From [Pseudomonas] carboxydohydrogena (GTDB taxonomy: Bacteria; Pseudomonadota; Alphaproteobacteria; Rhizobiales; Xanthobacteraceae): DNA of 64,000 nucleotides. The notes beneath the pieces were generated by a model, which was given only the letters and a program-made list of their open reading frames with translations, ran no database searches and was not told the DNA's origin. The stretch is from the NCBI RefSeq assembly GCF_029030725.1, contig NZ_CP113162.1, forward strand, positions 496,001-560,000, written 5' to 3'. Both the position numbers and the translations under genes were made by a program. Shown here piece by piece: positions 54,016 to 63,131 of the stretch; the first letter of the stretch is position 1; the number at the start of each line of letters is the position of its first letter.

Positions 54016-57000
54016 CTAGTGCGCCTCGTCCCAATTGTGGGCGGCGCGGGCATCGACATGCAGCGGCACCGACAGGCGCGCTGCGGGGAACGCCGCATTC
54101 TCCATTACCTCGCGGATGACGGGAATGGTCGCATCGACCTTGCCGTCCGGCACCTCGAACACCAGCTCGTCGTGCACCTGCAACAGCATCCGCGCGGCGA
54201 GCTTCTTTTGCGTCAGCGCGTCCTCCATCCGGATCATGGCGCGGCGGATGATGTCGGCGGCGGTGCCTTGCAAACGCGCGTTGATCGCGGCGCGCTCGTT
54301 GAAGGCGCGCAGCGACGGATTGCTCGCCTTGATGTCGGGGTAATGGCATTTGCGCCCGAACAGCGTCTCGACATAGCCGTGCTCGCGGCAGAAATCGCGC
54401 GTCGCGTCCACGTAGGCGCGGATGCCGGGGAAGCGTTCGAAATATTTCTTGATGTAGGCGCCGGCTTCCTCGCGCGGAATGCCGAGCTGGTTGGCGAGGC
54501 CGAACGCCGAGATGCCGTAGATGATGCCGAAATTGATCGCCTTGGCGCGGCGGCGCACTTCCCCCGGCATGTCCTTCACCGGCACGCCGAACATTTCCGA
54601 CGCCGTCATGGCGTGAATGTCGAGCTTGTCGTGGAATGCCTGCTTCAGCACCGGAATATCGGCGATCTCGGCGAGCAGTCGCAATTCGATCTGCGAATAA
54701 TCGGCCGAGACGAGCTTGTGGCCTTTCTCGGCGATGAAGGCGCGGCGGATCTTGCGGCCGTCCTCGGTGCGCACCGGGATGTTCTGCAAATTTGGCTCGT
54801 TCGACGACAGACGTCCCGTGGTGGTGGCGGCGAGCGCGTAGGTGGTGTGGACGCGCTGGGTCTGCGGATTGACGTAAGTCGGCAGCGCATCGGTGTAGGT
54901 CGATTTCAGTTTCGAGACCTGACGCCAGTCGAGAATCTTGCGCGGGAAGACGTGACCTTCCTCGGCGAGATCCTCGAGGATCGAGGCGGAGGTCGACCAT
55001 GCGCCGGTTTTCGTCTTCTGGCCGCCGGGCAAACCCATCTTGCCGAAGATCACGTCGCCGAGTTGCTTGGGGCTGCCGGGGTTGATGTCCTCGCCCGCGA
55101 TCTCGCGGATTTCGGCTTCGAGCCGCGTCGCGGTTTGCGCGAAATCGCCGGACAGGCGCGACAGCACCTGCCTGTCGATCATGATGCCGCGCCGTTCCAT
55201 CCGCGCCAGCACACCGACCAGCGGCCGTTCCAGCGATTCATAGACGTTGTTCATGCGCTCGGCGACGAGCCGCGCCTTCATCAAAAGCCACAGCCGGATG
55301 ACGATGTCGGCAGTCTCCGCGCCATATTCGGTGGCGCGTTCGATCGTCACCTGATCGAGCGAGAGCTTGTTGCGGCCGCTGCCGATCACGTCGCCATGGC
55401 TGATCGCCGCATGGCCGAGCCATTGCTCCGACAGCGATTCGATGTCGTGCGCGCCGCGCCCGGCGTCGAGCGCGTAGGACATCAGTTGCACGTCGTCGAT
55501 GGTGCGCAACGCGATCTTGTGCTGCGCCAGCATCACGGAGGTGAACTTGATGTCGAAGCCGGATTTCAGCACCGCGTTGGATTCGAGAAGCCTGCGCAGC
55601 GCCTCGAACGCCTGTGCGGTCTCAATCTGTCCCTCGGCAAGGCCGCTCGCGAACAGATCGTCGCCGCCGCCGGATTTCTTGTGGCCGAGCGGAATGTAGC
55701 AGGCTTCGTTGGGCGCGAGCGCCAGCGCGATGCCGCAGATGCCGGCCTGCATCGGATCAATCGAGGTCGCCTTGATGTCGATGGCGACATGGCCGAGATC
55801 GTGGGCGCGCGTGATCCACACGTTCAGTTCGTCGAGCGTGCGAATGGTCTGATATTTGCTGCGCTCGATCTTGCCGGTCGCGGCCTGCGACGTGCGGGCG
55901 GCCGCGAGGGTCTGCGGCGAGGAAGGCGAGCTGTCGCCATTGGTCACGACCCTGCTCACTCCCCCGCGCGCGGGGGAGGGCGGGGTGTCGTCGCTGGAAA
56001 AAAGGTCGCTACCCGTCGTGCTGCGCGCGCTGGCTTCCCCCGAAGGCGGGAGAGGCGAAGGTGCGTTCGCGCTTTTCAGGTGATCGTCGGGACGCACATC
56101 GGCGGCGTCGATCTGGGCGTATTCGGCCACGCGCCGCGTCAGCGTGGAGAATTCCATCGCCTTGAGGAACGCGATCAGCTTGCGCGAATCCGGCTCGTGC
56201 ACAGCAAGCTCGTCGAGCGGAACGTCGAGTTTCACGTTGTTGTCGAGCAGCACGAGTTCGCGGGAGATGCGCGCCTTCCCGGCATGTTCGATCAGCGACT
56301 CGCGCCGCTTCGGCTGCTTGATCTCGCCTGCGCGCGCGAGCAGCGTTTCAAGGTCGCCATATTCATTGATGAGTTGGGCTGCGGTCTTGATGCCGATGCC
56401 GGGCACGCCCGGCACATTGTCGACGGAATCGCCCGCCAGCGCCTGCACCTCGACCACCTTCTCCGGCGGCACGCCGAACTTCTCGATCACCTCGGGGATG
56501 CCGAGGCGGCGGTCCTTCATGGTGTCGTACATCGTGACGCAATCGGTCACGAGTTGCATCAGGTCCTTGTCGGAGGAGACGATGGTCGCGCTCGCGCCGC
56601 GCTCGCAGGCCTGCCGCACATAGGTCGCGATCAGGTCGTCGGCCTCGAAGCCCGCCTGTTCGAGGCAGGGCAGGTCGAAGGCGCGCACCGCTTCGCGGAT
56701 CAGCGCGAATTGCGGAATGAGATCGTCCGGCGCGGGCGGACGGTGTGCCTTGTATTCGGGATAGATCGTGTTGCGGAACGTGACCTCGGACCTGTCGAAC
56801 ACGATGGCGAGGTGCGTCGGCCGGTTGTCCGGCGGCATGTCGCGCATCAGCTTCCACAGCATGTTGCAGAAGCCGAGCACGGCGTTGACCTGCAAGCCGT
56901 CCGATTTGCGATTCAGCGGCGGCAGCGCGTGATAGGCGCGGAAGATGTAACCCGAGCCGTCGACCAGAAACACATGGTCGCCCTTCGCGGGCGGCTTCAC

Positions 57001-57057
57001 CCCGGCGGGCGTGCGCGGAGCGGCGGATTTTGCGGGGGACTTTGCCATGGCGCTCAT
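54016..57057 (-). CDS. polA: DNA polymerase I, with an unusual inserted linker
   Basis: A 1013-residue PolA with all three domains: the 5' nuclease (about 25-315: VFLVDGSGYIFRAYHAL, SDKDLMQLVT, GDSVDNVPGVPGIG), the 3'-5' exonuclease region (about 395-600, VAIDIKATSIDP where D-x-E is D-x-K, so proofreading may be weak) and the polymerase (LVSADYSQIELRLLA, RRAKAINFGIIYG, LLQVHDELVFEVPDGK). Between the first two domains (about residues 325-395) lies a Ser/Pro-rich stretch encoded by GC-rich palindromes, TPPSPARGGV and PSPLPPSGE. It likely is an in-frame repeat insertion. The reading frame is otherwise intact. Confidence 0.95.
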   Translation of the reverse strand: MSAMAKSPAKSAAPRTPAGVKPPAKGDHVFLVDGSGYIFRAYHALPPLNRKSDGLQVNAVLGFCNMLWKLMRDMPPDNRPTHLAIVFDRSEVTFRNTIYPEYKAHRPPAPDDLIPQFALIREAVRAFDLPCLEQAGFEADDLIATYVRQACERGASATIVSSDKDLMQLVTDCVTMYDTMKDRRLGIPEVIEKFGVPPEKVVEVQALAGDSVDNVPGVPGIGIKTAAQLINEYGDLETLLARAGEIKQPKRRESLIEHAGKARISRELVLLDNNVKLDVPLDELAVHEPDSRKLIAFLKAMEFSTLTRRVAEYAQIDAADVRPDDHLKSANAPSPLPPSGEASARSTTGSDLFSSDDTPPSPARGGVSRVVTNGDSSPSSPQTLAAARTSQAATGKIERSKYQTIRTLDELNVWITRAHDLGHVAIDIKATSIDPMQAGICGIALALAPNEACYIPLGHKKSGGGDDLFASGLAEGQIETAQAFEALRRLLESNAVLKSGFDIKFTSVMLAQHKIALRTIDDVQLMSYALDAGRGAHDIESLSEQWLGHAAISHGDVIGSGRNKLSLDQVTIERATEYGAETADIVIRLWLLMKARLVAERMNNVYESLERPLVGVLARMERRGIMIDRQVLSRLSGDFAQTATRLEAEIREIAGEDINPGSPKQLGDVIFGKMGLPGGQKTKTGAWSTSASILEDLAEEGHVFPRKILDWRQVSKLKSTYTDALPTYVNPQTQRVHTTYALAATTTGRLSSNEPNLQNIPVRTEDGRKIRRAFIAEKGHKLVSADYSQIELRLLAEIADIPVLKQAFHDKLDIHAMTASEMFGVPVKDMPGEVRRRAKAINFGIIYGISAFGLANQLGIPREEAGAYIKKYFERFPGIRAYVDATRDFCREHGYVETLFGRKCHYPDIKASNPSLRAFNERAAINARLQGTAADIIRRAMIRMEDALTQKKLAARMLLQVHDELVFEVPDGKVDATIPVIREVMENAAFPAARLSVPLHVDARAAHNWDEAH
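55951..56062. repeat. Palindromic repeat element inside polA
   Basis: CTCCCCCGCGCGCGGGGGAG (55959-55978) is a perfect 20-bp palindrome and is followed by GGCGGGGTG. About 60 bp further, TTCCCCCGAAGGCGGGAGAG forms a second imperfect hairpin. Paired GC hairpins of this type are usually intergenic in Bradyrhizobium relatives. Here they encode part of the linker between PolA domains (about residues 330-370) without breaking the frame. Confidence 0.7.
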
Positions 57058-57180
57058 ATAGGAGGGAACCTAGGCAATATCACCCTGAACCGGATCGGCG
57101 CTACCTGGAAATGCCGTGGAAACAGTTTTGAGAAGCGTTTTCCATGGCCGGTTGCGGTGTCGGTGACGAAGGAGACTATG

Positions 57181-57774
57181 ATGGATGCGCAGTTGTCAGA
57201 ATTGTTCGAGAAGCTGCGGGCGGCCGAGACCGACATCGAGGCCGAGTTGACGCGGCGGCGCGAAGCCCTGCGTTACGAGATGCACAACCGGCGCGTGGTT
57301 TTCGAGCAGGAGGTTCGCCGCCTTCACCAAACCATGAAGACCCACACGCTGCGCTATCTGTTCGAGGCCAATCTGCTGGTGATGCTGACCGCGCCGGTGA
57401 TCTACTCGCTGATCGTTCCGATGATCGTTCTCGATATTTTCGTGATGGCCTATCAGGCGATCTGTTTTCCGATCTACGGAATTCCGAAAGTGCGCCGCCG
57501 CGACTATCTGGTGTTCGACCGGCATCACCTCGCCTATCTGAATATCATCGAGAAGATAAACTGCGCCTACTGTTCGTATTTCAACCAGACGGTCGCCTTC
57601 GTTCGCGAAGTGGCGTCGCGCACCGAGGTCTACTGGTGTCCGATCAAGCATGCGCGCCGCGTGCTGGGCCCGCATCCGCATTATGTCGGGTTCGCCGATT
57701 TCGGCGATGCCGATGCGTATCGCGAGCGGATCGCGGACATGAAAGACGGCGTGAAGCCCGGAATGTTGCAGTAG
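57181..57774 (+). CDS. Conserved membrane protein with a Cys-pair motif
   Basis: About 197 residues from the ATG at 57181 (GGAG six bases upstream; ATG 57178 is one codon earlier). An N-terminal coiled coil (about 1-45, LFEKLRAAETDIEAELTRRR) leads to two hydrophobic segments (about 55-100). Then comes NCAYCSYFNQTVAFVREVA and TEVYWCPIKHARR, with Cys residues suited for metal or disulphide. I believe similar proteins occur in other Nitrobacteraceae, but no function is known to me. It is divergent from polA, 124 bp apart. Confidence 0.72.
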   Translation: MDAQLSELFEKLRAAETDIEAELTRRREALRYEMHNRRVVFEQEVRRLHQTMKTHTLRYLFEANLLVMLTAPVIYSLIVPMIVLDIFVMAYQAICFPIYGIPKVRRRDYLVFDRHHLAYLNIIEKINCAYCSYFNQTVAFVREVASRTEVYWCPIKHARRVLGPHPHYVGFADFGDADAYRERIADMKDGVKPGMLQ

Positions 57775-57782
57775 GAGCGGAT

Positions 57783-58844
57783 TTACTCCGCGGGCTGCAA
57801 CACCACCCGCTGTTTCGGCGGGGCGATCCAGAACATCGCCGGGCGCGTGAACAGGAAGCCGAGCCTTGTGTTGCGCAGCGCCCACCAGATCAGGAGCGAG
57901 CCGGTCACGCCGACGGCGGTGACGATCAGCGAGATCCATCCGATGTCGGTGATGAGGTGCGTTTTCAGCAGCAGCGTACGGGTCGATGCCATCGGCAGGA
58001 AGAAGGCGAGGTAGATCACGATCGAATGTTCGCCGCAGTAGCGGATCGCTCCGATCCAGTTCATGCGGGCGAGCAGCGTGGCGATGGTGATGATGGCGCA
58101 TGCACCGGCGATGCCGAGCGCCAGAGAGATCACCGGCCACTCGCTCATGCCGGCATAGACGAGGCCCGCATTCGCCAGCGCCCATGCACCGAGTCCGGCA
58201 CAAGCGAGCCCCGGATTGCGGCGCATGGCTTCCGCGAGCGCGAACACGTGCCTGGAGAACAGGTAGCCGGTATAGAAATAGACGAAGCGGGAGGCGAATT
58301 CGTCGATCGTGGTCCAGCCGGTATTGAGGTGGGAAGTTTCCAGCAGCGCGGCGATGATCCAGATCGCCCAGGCTGGCACGCGCAGCGTCGCCTTGGTGAC
58401 GACGAAGAAGATCGGCAGCAGATAGATGAACCAGAGCGTGCCGAACGGGTCGATGAAGGTTTCCAGATACATCACGCCGACATGCGCCCAGCTTCCGCCT
58501 TCGGCGGCGAAATGCGGCGCCTTGAAGCCGAACTGGATCGCGGTCCAGAGCAGATAGAAGTAGAAGAAATGCACCACCTTGCGGTCGAGATAGGTGCGCC
58601 AGTCGCGGTTGATGACGAGCGGCAGGAACAGGCCGGAGATCAGGAAGAAGTCGGGCATCCGGAACGGCTTGGCGAAAGCCACGACCAGATGCATGAAGCC
58701 GGTCTGGCCGGTCGCGGCCTCGACGCCGAGCGTCGAATGCATCATCACCACCATGATGATGCAGATGCCCTTGGCGTAATCGACCCAGTCGACGCGCTCG
58801 GCATTGACGCGAGGTGCCGCATGTGTCCCGTTTTTGCTCACCAT
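57783..58844 (-). CDS. Acyltransferase 3 family membrane protein
   Basis: About 353 residues from the ATG at 58844. About 10 hydrophobic segments. The N-terminal RVDWVDYAKGICIIMVVMMHS is the acyltransferase-3 (OafA/OpgC-like) motif with the catalytic His, and PFRMPDFFLISGLFLPLV follows. The C-terminal part keeps SIVIYLAFFLPM. Such enzymes add acyl groups (acetyl or succinyl) to sugars of polysaccharides or other surface molecules. The target is unknown; the nearby UDP-glucose dehydrogenase fits a surface polysaccharide role (weak inference). Confidence 0.9.
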   Translation of the reverse strand: MVSKNGTHAAPRVNAERVDWVDYAKGICIIMVVMMHSTLGVEAATGQTGFMHLVVAFAKPFRMPDFFLISGLFLPLVINRDWRTYLDRKVVHFFYFYLLWTAIQFGFKAPHFAAEGGSWAHVGVMYLETFIDPFGTLWFIYLLPIFFVVTKATLRVPAWAIWIIAALLETSHLNTGWTTIDEFASRFVYFYTGYLFSRHVFALAEAMRRNPGLACAGLGAWALANAGLVYAGMSEWPVISLALGIAGACAIITIATLLARMNWIGAIRYCGEHSIVIYLAFFLPMASTRTLLLKTHLITDIGWISLIVTAVGVTGSLLIWWALRNTRLGFLFTRPAMFWIAPPKQRVVLQPAE

Positions 58845-59025
58845 TGTCCCATGTCCGGTATGCTGGCGGCACATTCGATGCCCCAGGTTTCATTCCGGTT
58901 TATTCATTCAAATGTCATGCCGGGTTGCTCTTTGGGTTTGCGGCATGGGTTTTCTCCCGTTACCAAAGCCGCTAAGAGGCGAAGGAATTCGTCAAGCGGG
59001 TGTTAACCATGAGGCGGGCTGACAA

Positions 59026-60336
59026 ATGCGGATAACGATGATCGGGACGGGCTATGTCGGGCTTGTCTCGGGCGCCTGTTTCGCCGATTTCGGCCATCGC
59101 GTGACCTGCGTCGATACCGATGCCGCCAAGATCGCGGCGCTCCATCGCGGCGAGATGCCGATCTTCGAGCCGGGTCTCGATCAGCTTGTCGAAGCCTCCG
59201 TGAAGGCGGGCCGCCTCGATTTCCAGACCGATCTTGCCGGGCCCGTCGGCGAAGCGGATGCGGTGTTCATCGCGGTCGGCACGCCGTCGCGTCGCGGCGA
59301 CGGCCACGCGGACCTGAGCTACGTCCACGCGGCCGCGCGCGAGATCGCCGCCGCGCTGAAGGGCTTCACTGTCGTCGTCACGAAATCGACCGTGCCGGTG
59401 GGCACCGGCGACGAGGTCGAGCGCATCATCCGCGAAACCAATCCGAACGCGGATGTGGCGGTGGCGTCGAATCCGGAATTCCTGCGCGAGGGTGCCGCGA
59501 TCCGCGACTTCAAGCATCCCGACCGCATCGTGGTCGGCACCGACGACGAGCGCGCGCGCAAGGCGATGGGCGAGGTCTATCGTCCGCTTTATCTCAACCA
59601 GGCGCCGATCATGTACACCGAGCGGCGCACCGCCGAACTCATCAAGTACGCGGCGAACGCGTTTCTCGCGACCAAGATCACCTTCATCAACGAGATCGCC
59701 GATCTGTCGGAGAAGGTCGGCGCGGACGTGCAGGAGGTGGCGCGCGGCATCGGCCTCGACAACCGCATCGGCTCGAAATTTCTCAACGCGGGGCCGGGCT
59801 TCGGCGGTTCGTGCTTTCCCAAGGATACCCGCGCGCTGGTGAAGACCGCGCTCGATCACGACGTGCCGCTGCGCATCGTCGAGGCGGTGCTGGCGGTGAA
59901 CGACAACCGCAAGCGCGCGATGGCGCGCAAGGTCGCGGCGGCTGTCGGCGGCAATCTGCGCGGCAAGACGGTGGCGGTGCTCGGCCTTACCTTCAAGCCG
60001 GAGACCGACGACATGCGCGAGGCGCCGTCGATTCCGCTGATCACGGGCCTGCTCGATCTCGGCGCGCAGGTGCGGGCCTACGATCCGGTCGGCATGGAGC
60101 TGGCGAAGCACGATCTGCCGGACATTGCCTACGCCGTCGATCCCTACGACTGTGCCAAGGGCGCGGATGCGCTGGTGATCGTCACCGAGTGGGTGCAGTT
60201 CCGCGCGCTCGATCTGGTGCGGCTGAAACAGGAGATGGCGCATCCGGTGATCGTCGATCTGCGCAACATCTACCGCCGCGACGAGATGAAGGCGCTCGGC
60301 TTCATTTACGAGAGCGTGGGGCGGGGAGATATCTGA
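59026..60336 (+). CDS. ugd: UDP-glucose 6-dehydrogenase
   Basis: A 436-residue NAD-dependent enzyme making UDP-glucuronate from UDP-glucose. N-terminal Rossmann motif GTGYVGLVSGACFADFGH, VDTDAAKI (the Asp binding the NAD ribose), the catalytic Cys in FGGSCFPKDTRAL and the C-terminal domain (VAVLGLTFKPETDDMREA, YDPVGMELA) are all present. UDP-glucuronate feeds exopolysaccharide and lipid A/LPS sugars. It is a single gene; the C-terminal region ends VDLRNIYRRDEMKALGF. Rhizobial homologues include RkpK and ExoN-region dehydrogenases. Confidence 0.95.
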   Translation: MRITMIGTGYVGLVSGACFADFGHRVTCVDTDAAKIAALHRGEMPIFEPGLDQLVEASVKAGRLDFQTDLAGPVGEADAVFIAVGTPSRRGDGHADLSYVHAAAREIAAALKGFTVVVTKSTVPVGTGDEVERIIRETNPNADVAVASNPEFLREGAAIRDFKHPDRIVVGTDDERARKAMGEVYRPLYLNQAPIMYTERRTAELIKYAANAFLATKITFINEIADLSEKVGADVQEVARGIGLDNRIGSKFLNAGPGFGGSCFPKDTRALVKTALDHDVPLRIVEAVLAVNDNRKRAMARKVAAAVGGNLRGKTVAVLGLTFKPETDDMREAPSIPLITGLLDLGAQVRAYDPVGMELAKHDLPDIAYAVDPYDCAKGADALVIVTEWVQFRALDLVRLKQEMAHPVIVDLRNIYRRDEMKALGFIYESVGRGDI

Positions 60337-60370
60337 GCCGCTTGAGCAGGCGCTCGCACCCTATTTGCGA

Positions 60371-60475
60371 TGTCGTCCCCGCGGAGGCGGGGACCCATAC
60401 TTTCCTGACAAGCTGATATAAGCATGGCGCCGGCCACCTTGGTGGTTATGGGCTCCCGCCTTCGCGGGAGCGACG
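60371..60475. repeat. Composite palindromic repeat upstream of hrpB (REP-like)
   Basis: Three hairpins in 105 bp: GTCCCCGC/GCGGGGAC (60375-60394, loop GGAG), CCACC/GGTGG (60434-60445) and GCTCCCGC/GCGGGAGC (60452-60471, loop CTTC). The outer sequences (GTCGTCCCCGC... and ...GCGGGAGCGAC) are the ends of a well-known repeat type in Bradyrhizobium relatives. The right hairpin ends eight bases before the hrpB ATG. Confidence 0.8.
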
Positions 60476-60478
60476 CTG

Positions 60479-62959
60479 ATGGATTTGATGAACTTCACCA
60501 CGCCCCTTCCCATCGATGCCGTCCTCGGCGATCTCGCGGCGACGCTCGCGCGGACCAATACCGCCGTGCTGGTCGCGCCGCCCGGCGCGGGCAAGACCAC
60601 GCGGGTGCCGCTGGCGCTGCGCGATGCGCCGTGGGTAGGAGAGGGCAAGATCATCGTGCTGGAGCCGCGCCGCATCGCAGCGCGTGCCGCCGCCGAGCGG
60701 ATGGCGCACACGATTGGCGAGAAGGTCGGGGAACGCGTCGGCTATCGCGTCCGCTTCGGCTCTAAAATCTCGCGCAAGACGCAGATCGAAGTGGTGACGG
60801 AAGGCATCTTCACCCGCCAGATTCTCGACGATCCTGAACTCAAGGGCGTCGCGGCGGTACTGTTCGACGAATTCCACGAACGCTCGCTCGATGCCGATCT
60901 GGGTCTCGCGCTCGCGCGCGATGCGCAAGCGGGCTTGCGTGAAGACCTGCGCATTCTGGTGATGTCGGCGACGCTCGACGGCGCGCGGGTCGCGAAACTG
61001 CTGGGCGATGCGCCCGTGATCGAGAGCGAGGGCCGCGCCTACCCGGTCGAGACGCGCTATCTCGGCCGCAAGCCGGATGTTCAGATCGAGCGGCAGATGG
61101 CGGACGCGATCGCGTCCGCGTTGCGTGCGGATTCCGGCTCGGTGCTGGCGTTCCTGCCGGGCGCTTCAGAGATCCGCCGCACGCAGACTTTTCTTGCCGA
61201 GCGCATCCACGATCCTTCCATCGAAATTGTGCCGCTGTTCGGTGCGCTCGATGCCGCCGTGCAGGACCGCGCGATCTCGCCCGCGCCGAAGGGCGCGCGC
61301 AAGGTGGTGCTGGCGACCTCGATCGCGGAAACCTCGCTCACCATCGAGGGCGTGCGGATCGTGGTCGATTCAGGGCTGGCGCGGGTGCCGCGCTACGAGC
61401 CCGACATCGCGCTGACGCGGCTCGAAACAGTTCGCGCCTCGCGCGCGGCGGTCGATCAGCGCCGTGGCCGCGCGGGGCGCACCGAGCCCGGCGTGTGCTA
61501 CCGGCTGTGGGACGAGCCGCAGACGGCATCATTCGAGGCGTTCACGCGGCCTGAGATTCTCTCCGCCGATCTGTCCTCGCTGGTGCTCGACCTCGCGCAT
61601 TGGGGCGTAAGCGATCCGGCGACGCTGGCGTTTCTCGATCCCCCGCCGCCGGTGGCGCTCAAGGAAGCGGCCGCGCTGTTGCGCGAACTCGATGCGCTGG
61701 ATGTGGACGGGCGCATCACGGCGGAAGGCCAGGCGTTGCGCGCGCTGGCGCTGCCGCCGCGTCTGGCGCGCATGATCGTCGATGCACATCGTCATGGTGC
61801 AGGCGAGGAGGCGGCGCGGATCGCTGCGATTCTGACCGAGCGCGGGCTTGGTGGCGACAGCGTCGATTGCGACACGCGGCTGGAGAATTTTGCGCGGGAT
61901 CGCTCGCCGCGCGCGCAGGGTGCGCGGCAACTGGCGCAGCGATGGGTCGGACAGGTGAAGGAAATCCTCCGACCCACCGAGCGGGGTGAGGGACTCTCGA
62001 CCGGCGCGATACTCGCGCTCGCGTTTCCGGATCGCGTCGCGCGCAATCGCGGCAAGGCGAATTTTACATTGGCCAACGGACGCGGCGCCAATGCCGATCC
62101 GGCCTCGGCGCTGGCGAAAGCGCCCTATATCGCGGTGGCCGAACTGACCGGCACCGCCGCCAGCGGGCGCATCTTGCTCGCAGCACCCATCACGCAGGAC
62201 GAGATCGAGGCGCGTTTCGCCGATCACATCACGATCGAGGATGAAACGAGCTTCGATAAATCCGCGATGGCGTTGCGCGCACGGCGGCGCAAGCGGCTGC
62301 ATGCGATTACGCTGTCGGAACAAAACCTGCCGGTCGCGGCGTCCGAGGAGACCGCGCGAATTCTCGCCGATGGTCTTGTCGCCGCAGGGCTCGAGCGTCT
62401 GCCTTGGTCAAAGCCGCTGAAGCAATGGCGTGACCGCGTCATGTTCCTGCGAGGGGCCGCGCCCGATGAATGGCCGGACCTGTCCGATACTGCTCTCGCC
62501 GCGAGCCGCGCGGACTGGCTCGCGCCCGCGCTGATCGACAAGACCTCGCTGTCCGATCTCTCGGCGGGCGATCTGTCCGATGCGGTGATGGCGCTGCTGC
62601 CATGGGACAAGCGCGCGCGGCTGGAGCGCGACGCGCCCACCCACTTCACCGCGCCGACCGGCACGCCGTTGCCGATCGATTATGAAGCCGAGCAGGGACC
62701 GACCATTGCGGTAAGGTTGCAGGAATTGTTCGGCCTGAATGTCCATCCCTCGATCGCAAACGGCAGGTTGCCGCTGGTGGTGGAATTGCTGTCGCCCGCC
62801 CACCGGCCGGTGCAGGTGACGCGCGATCTGCCGGGGTTCTGGCGCGGCTCCTATGCTGCCGTGCGCGCCGACCTGCGCGGGCGTTATCCGCGCCATCCCT
62901 GGCCGGAAGACCCGGCCGCGGCGGAACCCACGCGCCGGGTGAAGCCGCGCGGCACCTGA
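60479..62959 (+). CDS. hrpB: ATP-dependent RNA helicase HrpB
   Basis: An 826-residue DEAH-type helicase. Motif I is VAPPGAGKTTRVPLAL, motif Ia/II includes LEPRRIAARAAAERM and LFDEFHERSLD (DEFH for DEAH), motif III VMSATLDG, motif V VVLATSIAETSLTI, and motif VI QRRGRAGRTEPGVCYRL. The C-terminal HrpB domain is also present, with LFGLNVHPSIANGRLPLVVEL and ELLSPAHRPVQVTRDLPGFW. It acts on RNA or RNP complexes; the role in this group is unclear. The start at 60479 lies only eight bases after a REP-like hairpin; an ATG at 60488 is also possible. Confidence 0.95.
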   Translation: MDLMNFTTPLPIDAVLGDLAATLARTNTAVLVAPPGAGKTTRVPLALRDAPWVGEGKIIVLEPRRIAARAAAERMAHTIGEKVGERVGYRVRFGSKISRKTQIEVVTEGIFTRQILDDPELKGVAAVLFDEFHERSLDADLGLALARDAQAGLREDLRILVMSATLDGARVAKLLGDAPVIESEGRAYPVETRYLGRKPDVQIERQMADAIASALRADSGSVLAFLPGASEIRRTQTFLAERIHDPSIEIVPLFGALDAAVQDRAISPAPKGARKVVLATSIAETSLTIEGVRIVVDSGLARVPRYEPDIALTRLETVRASRAAVDQRRGRAGRTEPGVCYRLWDEPQTASFEAFTRPEILSADLSSLVLDLAHWGVSDPATLAFLDPPPPVALKEAAALLRELDALDVDGRITAEGQALRALALPPRLARMIVDAHRHGAGEEAARIAAILTERGLGGDSVDCDTRLENFARDRSPRAQGARQLAQRWVGQVKEILRPTERGEGLSTGAILALAFPDRVARNRGKANFTLANGRGANADPASALAKAPYIAVAELTGTAASGRILLAAPITQDEIEARFADHITIEDETSFDKSAMALRARRRKRLHAITLSEQNLPVAASEETARILADGLVAAGLERLPWSKPLKQWRDRVMFLRGAAPDEWPDLSDTALAASRADWLAPALIDKTSLSDLSAGDLSDAVMALLPWDKRARLERDAPTHFTAPTGTPLPIDYEAEQGPTIAVRLQELFGLNVHPSIANGRLPLVVELLSPAHRPVQVTRDLPGFWRGSYAAVRADLRGRYPRHPWPEDPAAAEPTRRVKPRGT

Positions 62960-63131
62960 GAGCGGGAACCGGCCCCAAAATTAAGACTTTGCTTACCCTA
63001 TTGCCCGAAACAGGAGCAGTGCCTGCCGGGGCGGACGGTTTGTTAACACCTCCGGGCAGGGAGTCGGTCGGCCTGATCGGCGTGAAGCGGATTTTGGCGG
63101 GCCATGGTTTCGAGAAAGCAGGCGTTGGCGA

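Noticed and set aside
53917-57774. Very long open frame on the plus strand (over 1200 codons)
   Set aside because: It runs antisense to polA and is composed of low-complexity Arg/Gly/His-rich residues; only its last about 198 codons (57181-57774) are a real gene.
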